Below are positions 48,212 to 56,200 of a stretch of DNA of 64,000 nt, in pieces. The position numbers and the translations under genes are program-made. Position 1 is the stretch's first letter. Each line of letters starts with the position of its first letter. This DNA comes from Hymenobacter montanus (GTDB taxonomy: Bacteria > Bacteroidota > Bacteroidia > Cytophagales > Hymenobacteraceae). The stretch lies in the NCBI RefSeq assembly GCF_014699115.1, contig NZ_JACXAD010000025.1, positions 23,242-87,241 on the forward strand, given 5' to 3'. The notes under the pieces are model-generated. The model did not search any database. It was not told the origin of the DNA and worked only from the letters and a program-made list of their open reading frames with translations.

Positions 48212-48805
48212 TTATTTCTGCAGGGCCTTTATGACCCGAGTTAACGTGATTTCCAGCTTAGACTCCAATTGCTGGAAGTCGCCCGGCAGGTGCAGGCTCC
48301 CTTCTAGTGCGAAGCGTATAAACTGATATAGCGGCGCGAAAGCAATAGCCCAGTAGACCTCGACCGGCAAGTCGGCTATTTGCTCGTTCTGAATGGCGCG
48401 GGCATAAAAATCACGGCGTTGTTGGCGGGCATTGGGGTCTTCCTGGTCCAGGACTGCTGCCACGAGGGGTGAATTAATGAACTGTTCCGTGAACCGAAAC
48501 TCAATTGGGTGGGCTACAAAGTACCTGAATGTATTGTGCCAGAGCACCCGTAAACCGGCCGCAAAGTCCATAGTGGCGCTGAATCCGTCGAGCATAGCTT
48601 GGTCGCTGCGCTGCCGCACCTCCAGGTAAAGCTGGTGGAGCATGTCCAGGCGGTTTTCGAAATACAGGTAGATAGTGCCCGGCGATACCCCGGCTTTGGC
48701 GGCTAAACGTTGCATGCTAAGGCCATGCAGTCCTTCATCCACAATCATAGTGAGGGCGGCCTGCCGGATGGCCGCTCCTTTATCGATAATTTTTTCCTTG
48801 GCCAT
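48212..48805 (-). CDS. TetR/AcrR family regulator
   Basis: 197 residues from ATG 48805 (MAKEKIIDKGAAIRQ); longer starts would run through the operator. The HTH is GLHGLSMQRLAAKAGVSPGTIYLYFENRLDML. The C-terminal ligand domain is in the TetR length range. It lies divergently to a VOC gene with a 24-base palindrome between, so it should repress itself and that gene until a ligand binds. Confidence 0.92.
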   Translation of the reverse strand: MAKEKIIDKGAAIRQAALTMIVDEGLHGLSMQRLAAKAGVSPGTIYLYFENRLDMLHQLYLEVRQRSDQAMLDGFSATMDFAAGLRVLWHNTFRYFVAHPIEFRFTEQFINSPLVAAVLDQEDPNARQQRRDFYARAIQNEQIADLPVEVYWAIAFAPLYQFIRFALEGSLHLPGDFQQLESKLEITLTRVIKALQK

Positions 48806-48810
48806 AGTAA

Positions 48811-48834
48811 AAATGAATGAACGTTCATTCATTT
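48811..48834. promoter_or_regulatory. TetR operator, 24-bp perfect palindrome
   Basis: Half-site AAATGAATGAAC repeated in reverse complement without spacer. It begins five bases upstream of the TetR ATG and ends four bases before the -7 box of the VOC gene, so one bound dimer would block both promoters. Confidence 0.85.
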
Positions 48835-48838
48835 GATG

Positions 48839-48846
48839 TATCTTTG
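48839..48846 (+). promoter_or_regulatory. TATCTTTG -7 box of the VOC gene
   Basis: Exact TAnnTTTG match, 61 bases before the VOC start. The expected -33 region lies within the palindrome. Confidence 0.65.
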
Positions 48847-48907
48847 TGAAGTCAATCACTAGCAAAGGTGCCCGTGAGTTGCTCAGCCTTTTACTCGCAC
48901 AACAACC

Positions 48908-49288
48908 ATGCAGATTAAACATTTAAACCTGGTCGTTCCCGATGTACCGCAAGCCCAAACGTTTTTCGAGACGTTTTTCGATTTTCGTTGCGAGCAAAGG
49001 AAAGGCAGCAACACGTTGGCTATTCTCCGGGGGCCTAATGACTTTGTGCTGGTGATAAGCCGCTTGGCTGCCGACGACCCTGCTACTTATCCACGCGATT
49101 TTCATTTTGGCTTTGTTACGGATAGCCCAGAGCAAGTTCAGGGTAAATATGAGCAGTTGCGGGCCGGTGGCGTAGCGTTAGAGCATCAGCCCCGCGTTTT
49201 ACATGGCAGCCTTGTCTTTTACGTTTATGCCTTTGGCTACTTGCTTACAGAAGTAAGCTGCCCGCTCCCCAGCCCACAGATAAATTAG
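48908..49288 (+). CDS. VOC/glyoxalase superfamily protein
   Basis: 126 residues with the paired beta-alpha-beta-beta-beta modules of vicinal oxygen chelate proteins: IKHLNLVVPDVPQAQTFFE, LAILRGPNDFVLVIS, FHFGFVTDSPEQVQGKYEQL and a late FYVYAFGYLLTEV. The metal ligands are not all obvious, so it may bind rather than convert its ligand (antibiotic- or toxin-binding relatives exist). Controlled by the divergent TetR gene. Confidence 0.88.
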   Translation: MQIKHLNLVVPDVPQAQTFFETFFDFRCEQRKGSNTLAILRGPNDFVLVISRLAADDPATYPRDFHFGFVTDSPEQVQGKYEQLRAGGVALEHQPRVLHGSLVFYVYAFGYLLTEVSCPLPSPQIN

Positions 49289-49461
49289 CAGCTGCCTGTA
49301 GTTCCAGGCTGGTTCCGTTGAAGGAAGACAACGCTTCGGCCAAGTTGCCAGCCGGTACGGCTGTGCGTACATGCAACAGGCCAGCGTAGCACATTGGGAA
49401 AAGAGCTAGCCCACCTACCTGTGCCGGTCCGATAGATAGTGCCAGCCCTGAGCCCCACCTG

Positions 49462-49496
49462 GCACGAGTTACGCTGCGTTAAACTTGCGCCAGCGG
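49462..49496. repeat. Solo end of the REP/MITE-like element
   Basis: One terminal sequence of the family at 46876 and 52168 (GTTACGCTGCGTTAAACTTG core, flanked by GGCAC and GCGCC), able to fold into a hairpin. It lies in the gap 49289-49551, where a weak copy of the clpB-type terminator (49519-49553) serves the reverse gene that follows. Confidence 0.6.
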
Positions 49497-49551
49497 TAGG
49501 GCCTGACGAATCGTAGAGAAGCTCCGTTGGCAGTATGCTGGCGGGGTCTTT

Positions 49552-49977
49552 CTATTCAAAATCCTTCTTTTTCAATCTATGCCTAATTCTTTTAGGTAGT
49601 GGTTGGCCTGCGCGGTAGGCGCGGTCTACTTCATCCTCATGTTCTTCGCTGTAGACCAGAAGGTTTCCAAGACTGGCGGCGGCGGGAACACCTACGAAAG
49701 CACCTGCAATAATTGCTGCACCACCAGCATTGAGGCTACTCCCATCACTGCGGGTGCTGGTCAGCGCACGGACCATAGCCAATACTCCAACCACCCCAAC
49801 GTATGTCCACCTTTTACCACTCTTACGGCGGCGTTCGAATAAGTTTCCAATAGCGCGTAACGTGTCACGCTTTCCTGCGGATAGTTCTGCTGGGGATGCT
49901 GATAGAGGAGTATTCTGAGCCATTACCTGCTGGGCAGAGCAGGCTAATACCAGTAAAACAAGTAAAATTCTGCGCAT
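49552..49977 (-). CDS. Secreted/membrane protein, single-domain member of a local family
   Basis: 141 residues with signal peptide (MRRILLVLLVLACSAQQVMAQ). It contains one copy of a domain that reads DTLRAIGNLFERRRKSGKRW, two hydrophobic segments, then a tail YRAGQPLPKRIRHRLKKKDF. The neighbour at 50104 carries two copies of the same plan. No known family is recognised. The paired hydrophobic segments suggest membrane insertion after export. Confidence 0.72.
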   Translation of the reverse strand: MRRILLVLLVLACSAQQVMAQNTPLSASPAELSAGKRDTLRAIGNLFERRRKSGKRWTYVGVVGVLAMVRALTSTRSDGSSLNAGGAAIIAGAFVGVPAAASLGNLLVYSEEHEDEVDRAYRAGQPLPKRIRHRLKKKDFE

Positions 49978-50103
49978 GTGATTTCTTGAAAAATGGGTAA
50001 TTCAAGTAAATATAATTGATTTGTTACAATGGAACATGCTTTCTTGATAAAAGTAAAGCTAAAGCCGAATGAACTGCCGCAATTACCTGGATTCCCCGTT
50101 GGC

Positions 50104-51045
50104 TTAGCGGCGGCGGGCAGCTCTACGCTCCAGACGCTCGCGGTAAGCGCGGCCCGAAGCAATGTGTTTGATTTTAAGCTGTGTCCGGATCGCGGTGGGC
50201 AGTGGCGCACCAGCCAAGTAGCTCGTGCGCAGGGCTTCGAACTTACTATTAGAATACGGCGCGTTGTGAATGAACATATAGGCCACGCCGCCCGTCATCA
50301 AGGCTAGGCCGAGGGCTACCTGCCCGCCGGACGGGTCATTGTTCGGCGATTGAAGGTAGGGCGAAGCAGGGGTATTAGTTTTGCTGGCCCCGGTCATGAG
50401 GCGAAGTCCCGGCAGCGCCAGCAGAATGGGCAGTTGCCCTGCCAACCGCTTCGCCAGAAACAAACCCAGCACCGCATCCAGGGTATCTTGCCGAGCATCG
50501 GCCAGCGCTTGGAGCGGGGGGGCAGAGGGCACGCTGACCACCGGATTTTCAGTGTTTGGAGGCGCTGGCGCACTCGCGGCTGGCGTAGTGGGAGCAATGT
50601 TTAGGGCCAGTAATGGGTTGGGGGCCGAGGCGGTGCCGTGCAGCGGGGCAAAGTTGCCGTGCAGGCGACGCTTCACGTCGGCCGGCAGGTGGCCCGTGGC
50701 TGCCAGGTCGCGCAGTACACGGTACTCGCGCCCCCAGCCAAACTGGATAACCTTTTTGGTGCCCAGTAGCGCCAGCCCCGAGCCGATAATTACACCTGGC
50801 GTCCAGACGCCAGCACTGGTGGACTGCTGCGCGGGGATGATGGAAGCCGCCATGCCCGCCCCGCCAAACGCCAGCCAGCCGAATCCGCCGCCGCGCCGGC
50901 TCTTGAAAAGCTCATGCACGGCGCGGGCGGTGTCAAGCCGAGTAAGGATAGGAGTGGCTGCCTCAGGAGTAGTGGCCGGATGCTGGGCACAGACTGGGGC
51001 CGCAGCTAAAAGGCATAGAACCAGAAGCAGATAGACCTTGGACAT
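50104..51045 (-). CDS. Secreted/membrane protein with two copies of the same domain
   Basis: 313 residues with signal peptide ending PVCAQ. Unit 1 (about 36-130): DTARAVHELFKSRRGGG, two hydrophobic stretches, then LAATGHLPADVKRRLHGNF. A Pro/Ala-rich linker follows (about 135-185). Unit 2 (about 190-300): DTLDAVLGLFLAKRLAG, hydrophobic stretches, then YLAGAPLPTAIRTQLKIKHI. The gene and its 141-residue neighbour evidently arose by duplication. Function unknown; 126 bases separate the two, same strand, probably one transcript. Confidence 0.72.
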   Translation of the reverse strand: MSKVYLLLVLCLLAAAPVCAQHPATTPEAATPILTRLDTARAVHELFKSRRGGGFGWLAFGGAGMAASIIPAQQSTSAGVWTPGVIIGSGLALLGTKKVIQFGWGREYRVLRDLAATGHLPADVKRRLHGNFAPLHGTASAPNPLLALNIAPTTPAASAPAPPNTENPVVSVPSAPPLQALADARQDTLDAVLGLFLAKRLAGQLPILLALPGLRLMTGASKTNTPASPYLQSPNNDPSGGQVALGLALMTGGVAYMFIHNAPYSNSKFEALRTSYLAGAPLPTAIRTQLKIKHIASGRAYRERLERRAARRR

Positions 51046-51453
51046 AAAAAGCTGTTACTGAGAAACGAGCACAAGGTACTATATACCATCCGAGTGCGCC
51101 CAGCATAGACTTTGCGCCATGTCCGTTGCTTAAATTTAAATAAAGAAAAGCCCTGCTGGCAGCATGCTGGCGAGACTTTTTTTTATTTAGTTACTCGACA
51201 TTCTTCTTATTTTAGCGATATACCTGATTACCAGGCTAAATCAAGCTGGTGGAATGGCAACAGGGTTGACAAAGTGCCCGCCAGGAAATTAACTATCCGC
51301 CATGCTTTGGTTTGGAAGTTGTCTTAGAACTGTAACTGGTTAAATACGTATCCGTTTCCGCTCACTGAATATATACTTCATAGAATGCGTCCTTAGAAAC
51401 AGGTGGTGACAGTAGGGCGGCTAGCGAACCACTAGCAAACTGACTAAATAGAT
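51046..51453. other. Intergenic region with terminator-like hairpin
   Basis: A clpB-type hairpin (AAAGCCCTGCTGGCA...TGCTGGCGAGACTTTT, about 51147-51182, imperfect) lies here followed by a T-run. No gene recognised in the remainder. Confidence 0.4.
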
Positions 51454-52104
51454 ATGAGAACAGAGGTTTATCAACTTTCGGATGGTACAGGCATGTTTGA
51501 TATGAAAGGGAATGGAGAAAATATTCTGTATTACAATCATCAGCCTTTTGCCATTGAATGGTTTAACAACCAAGGTTCCATAGAAAAATACCTGGCAAGA
51601 GCGAATAAGCCTATCCAAGCCAATAGCCAGTTAGAGAGCATGCGATTCTTTGCCGAAGAAGGTATCCCAGATTATGTAGAACTAAGTAGTGCCACTTATC
51701 CTCTGATAACGTTATGCACCAATGGTACTTATGAGTTAATCTATCCGTTTGAGGATAGCTCATTCGGTTTGGACTTGATTGAATATGGCGAAAGATCAAT
51801 AGAAGAGTTTTATCCTACTGCTATGACGTTAATATGTCTTCAAAAGAGGGAAACTTTACAAGAAGAACGAATCAATTATTTTGAAGAGCGCATCGCGAAG
51901 GGGAGGCGGCCAGTTATATTCGTTATTGGCTTTTACGAGGGGGGCGACAAGTATATTATAGATGGGCATCATAAAGCGATGGCGTATTGGAGGGCAGGAA
52001 TCACACCGAGGGTTTTGTTTATCAAAAAGCAGCTAACCGTCAGGGATAAGCTTAGCTCGGAAGCGTTCAAGGAGGCAATCGATAAGGTAGTCACCCGTAA
52101 ATAA
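51454..52104 (+). CDS. ParB/Srx-like fold protein, orphan
   Basis: 216 residues, no signal. The recognisable part is YIIDGHHKAMAYWRAGITPR (about 170-190), resembling the DGHHR motif of ParB/sulfiredoxin-fold nucleases. The preceding VIFVIGFYEGGDK strand fits that fold. The N-terminal 150 residues (beta-rich, acidic) are not assigned. It is more AT-rich than the flanks and stands alone between repeats, suggesting an acquired gene. Enzymatic or DNA-binding activity cannot be claimed. Confidence 0.65.
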   Translation: MRTEVYQLSDGTGMFDMKGNGENILYYNHQPFAIEWFNNQGSIEKYLARANKPIQANSQLESMRFFAEEGIPDYVELSSATYPLITLCTNGTYELIYPFEDSSFGLDLIEYGERSIEEFYPTAMTLICLQKRETLQEERINYFEERIAKGRRPVIFVIGFYEGGDKYIIDGHHKAMAYWRAGITPRVLFIKKQLTVRDKLSSEAFKEAIDKVVTRK

Positions 52105-52167
52105 GAGCACGCACAAAAGACGCAACCATACGATATACCCACAGCAGGCCAAAAGCTACCCCCTAAG

Positions 52168-52403
52168 TAGCGCGGGTTTAGTATAGCGTACCTCATGACC
52201 AACTCGCCGACAGTGCGCCAATTAATTTCCTGAAGTTTAGTGTAGCGTACCTTTGAGGTAGAAGCTGCGCCTCCACTGCCGCGTTAGCGGCAAGCCCGGC
52301 CGGTAGTATTCTCCAATATATTCAAGAAAACCGTTCTGTTATGAGACTCAGCCTCGTCCAATGGTTCGGCACAAGTCACGCTGCGCTAAACTCGCGTCAG
52401 CGG
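52168..52403. repeat. REP/MITE-like element, copy 2
   Basis: Left end GCGCGGGTTTAGTATAGCGT, right end ACGCTGCGCTAAACTCGCGT, inverted to each other. The interior has CTGCGCCTCCACTGCCGC, GCGGCAAGCCCGG, GTTCTGTTATGAG and CAGCCTCG in the same order as copy 1. A second GTTTAGTGTAGCGTACC core at about 52235 gives this copy an extra internal hairpin. Confidence 0.68.
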
Positions 52404-53264
52404 TGCCGGGGGCACTCTTCAGAAATTTACGTTACTGTTGCTACGTAAATCCTGTCAGTAGGCGCGTCGTGTAAACAAATGTGGTTATTCAAGCAGTTGA
52501 GGTAGATTCAGTAGGGGCTTCACCTAAGTTGTGACCGGCCGGGCCGTACACGAATGGCAAACAATTTCTCCGTTCTACTTACACACAAAGCCCTGCGGGC
52601 GACAACGGAACTCACTTTTGAATACATAAGCGGATGTGCCCGTAGCTACCGAACTGTGGGCCATCGCCATAAGGTAGTGGCCTATAACTTAATCATAAGA
52701 GAATGGCTTGATGGTGACGGCTATAGGTAATATTATATTTTGCGAGCGTCTTCTACTGACCGATTTCACTCGGCATTAGCGGCGGGGGAGGGCTCTATAT
52801 TTATGCTCTGTTCGAGCAGGTAACGGCGATATCACCGCTCCGGAATGAGCCCTGAAAAGCATCCCCGCCCTGTCTCCCGATAAGTCAGCTCTGCTCGTTC
52901 ACGAACAGCTGCACTTTACAGCGATCGAGTTCGCTGATTTTTACACAGACTAACTCCGAATTCTACTAGATTTATAGCGCTTAAATTCAGCATATTATGA
53001 TGATATTGGACCCGAGAAATGCAAATTTGTGCTACTATTTCCATGACGATAGCAGAAGAGTTTAAAAATCGACGCATATTTACCAGCGACTAGCTCCGAC
53101 CGCTCTATCGGCCTTTCAGGTTTCCCCGAGAGCCGTCTGTTTCCCCTCTTCGGCGTCCTACCCTCTATTCTACCCCGGCTTACACTAGCTGCTATCGGCA
53201 GCTGGTACAGTCTGCATCACCATTCCTAGTAGATGTTTCCCTTATTAATTACAATTTTTTCTGC
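52404..53264. other. Long leader region of the first giant T9SS gene
   Basis: No gene. A small hairpin (ATTTACGT...ACGTAAAT, 52425-52450) is present. Segments near 52834-52862 (CTCCGGAATGAG) and 53073-53098 (CGCATATTTACC) recur upstream of the paralogous gene at 59087, so the duplication included regulatory DNA. Confidence 0.5.
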
Positions 53265-56200
53265 ATGCTCCAAAACTTACTTTCCCGCAACACGCCGTAC
53301 TTGCCCGTGGTGGACCGGTCGGCTCAACGGTGCCGCTGGCAGCCATTGGTCGCTGCCGCCTTCGGGCTCCTGGCCCTCACCCCCGGCGCTTACGCCCAGC
53401 ACCTGACGCTGCCGCCCCCGATGGCAGAGCGCATCGTGGTTCCTGCAGCGGCCGTGGCCGCTCCCCTGGTTACGGCGGCGCCCGCCGCACTCATCATGGC
53501 CCATCGGGGCCTGGCCAGCATCAGCTCGACGGCCACGGGAGGCAACTGGAGCGACCCCACCACCTGGGTGGGGGGTGTAGTGCCCACCAGTAGCGACGAC
53601 GTCACAATTGCCGCCGGGGCCACGGTGACACTGGACCAGGCGGGCAGCTGTAGCTCGCTGACAGTGGCCAGCACGGGGTCGCTGTTGACCTCGGCCACCA
53701 CGAGCTACTCCTTACAAGTGGCCGGCAGCGTGCTCAACAACGGCACGCTGGACCTGAGCGCCAGCGCCAGCATTGGGTCGGGCCTGCGCTTTACGGGGGC
53801 GGGCAATGCCAGCTTCGCCGGCACGGGCACCACCGACCTGCACGCACTCTCCCTCGCCAAATCCGTACGGGCCGACATCGTAGAGATGAATCTGCCCAGT
53901 ATCTCGGTGAAGGGCAGCAGCGCATCCGGCGACGGCTTCCTATTCACGCGCACTACGGGTGCTACGCCAGCGGACGACATGACGGGCACGCTGCGCATTT
54001 CGGGGACGGCCCCCATTACCAATCAGGTGTTTGGCAATGGCGCGGCGTACGTGATTCCGGCCACGGGGGGCTTGTGGCTGAACAATGCGCGCTTCACGGT
54101 GGTGGGGCAGAACGGGTCGGCCAGCGTCAATGGGCTGTTGCGCATCTCGGCGGGCACGTACAACGTGGGCACGGCGTCGGGCAATTCGCTCAGCTTTGGT
54201 TCGGGGGCGCTCTTCACCATGGAAGGGGGCACCCTGAATGGAGCCGGACGTATTACCTCCTATACGAGTGCGACGGCGACGACGTCTATCACCTTCAGCA
54301 TGAGTGGCGGTACCATTAACGTGAGTACGGTAGGTAATGCTTCCGCCGCTCCCTCATTCGGCTTTAGTGGGACCTCTACGATGTCGGGCGGCACCATTAA
54401 CTTGGTGCAGCGCAGCACCGCTGCTACGCCGCTCGATTACAATATGAATGCAACTAGCTCTTTTTTCTTTACGGGCGGCACGCTCAACGTGGGAACAGGG
54501 GCGACAACCACCAACTTCGACTTCCGCATCCGTGGCAACGTCCCGAACCTGACCATCGACAATACCACCAGCAACAAGTCCGTGCTGCTGACCGCGCAGA
54601 TAAACTGTTACGGCACGGTGCTGGTTCCGGTGGGAACTACGTTAAATCTAAACGGCTTCTCTCTGCTTGTAGCTGGTGCAACGGTTACCAACAACGGGAC
54701 CCTCGCAGGTACTACGGTCAGCAGCACGCTGTACTTCGCCGGCGCGACCGCTCAGACTCTGGTCGGCACCGGTACTTTCACCACGGTTCGTAGCCTCACC
54801 ATTGATAATGCCGCGGGGGTCACGTTGACCGTGCCGCTGGTCGTTACGCGCCTGAACATGTTTACCGGTAACCTCAACGGGGTCAATAACCTGACCATCG
54901 GCGATGGATCAACTTTATTGTTTACCATCCAGATCGGAGTCGGGAACAACCCGGGTAGCAGCGGCTCAATCACCTCGGCGCCCACCTTCAACCTGGGTAC
55001 CGGGGCCCTGCAGCTGCTCTACGCCCCGGAAACGACGGCCCGCACCACGGGCTTTGAGATTCCGCCCACCCGGGTAGTCGATGCCATCACGGTGAATAAC
55101 CCCGCGGGCGTAATTCTGGCGGGCGGTAATCTGACTTTAAATGCCAGTGGCGTCACTAATGGGTCACTGACTCTCACGGCCGGGATCCTGACCACTTCGG
55201 CAACGAACAAGCTCACGATCGGCACGGCAGCGGCCACCATTCCTCCGGGGTTGGCTAACTCCTACGTGAAAGGCCCCCTGGGCATCACGGTGAACAGCAC
55301 TACGGCCGTGAGCCGCACCTTCGCCGTCGGCGACGCGGGCGGGTGGCGGCCGGTGGTCGTGACCGGAATCACGACCAGCACCCCGCAGGTGTTTACGGTC
55401 ACGGTCGTAAACGGCCCGACTGGCGGCACCCCCGTGCTGCCCCTGACTACCCTCAACCCCACCCGCTACGTGCGGCTCGAAAACTCGGTCGCGTTGCCGG
55501 CCACGGCTCGAGTTCAGCTGAGCTATGGCGCTGGTGAGATTAGCAACGCGACGACGGCGGTGGTGGCCCAGGCCGCCACGGCGGCTGGGACCTACGTTTC
55601 GCTCGGGCGGGCCGCTTTCACGGCGCCCACTACGGGGCTGGCCTCCACGCTGAACCTGACGCCCGGCAACGACTTCTTTGTCTTGGCCAACAACGAGGGC
55701 GGCGTACTGAGTACGTCGGTTACCAGCGTGTGCGGCGGCACTAACTCGGGCACGCTCACGCTGACCGGCAACGCGAGCGGGAGCACCATCACGGGCTATG
55801 AAGCAGACGCGGGCAGTGGCTTTGTGGCCGTACCCGGTAGCAATACAACGGCGACACTGGCCTTTACGAACCTGCTGGCCACCACCACATTCCGGGCTGT
55901 AATTCTAACGACCGACAATCGCACGGTATACTCCACGCCCATTACGGTGACGGTGAACTCAATACCCACGGCCACGCTCACGGCTACCACGCCCGTAAGC
56001 TTCTGCGGCTCGGGAACTCTAACGCTGACGGCTACTCCGGTTGCGGGGGCTACTTACCAGTACCAGCTCAACGGCAGCAACATTGCCGGAGCGACCAGTG
56101 CTAGCTACACGACGACGGTGACGGCCAGCGGCTCATATTCCGTAGTCGTTACCAGCGCGGCAAGCTGCTCCGCCACTTCGGCTCCCGTAGCCGTAACGGT

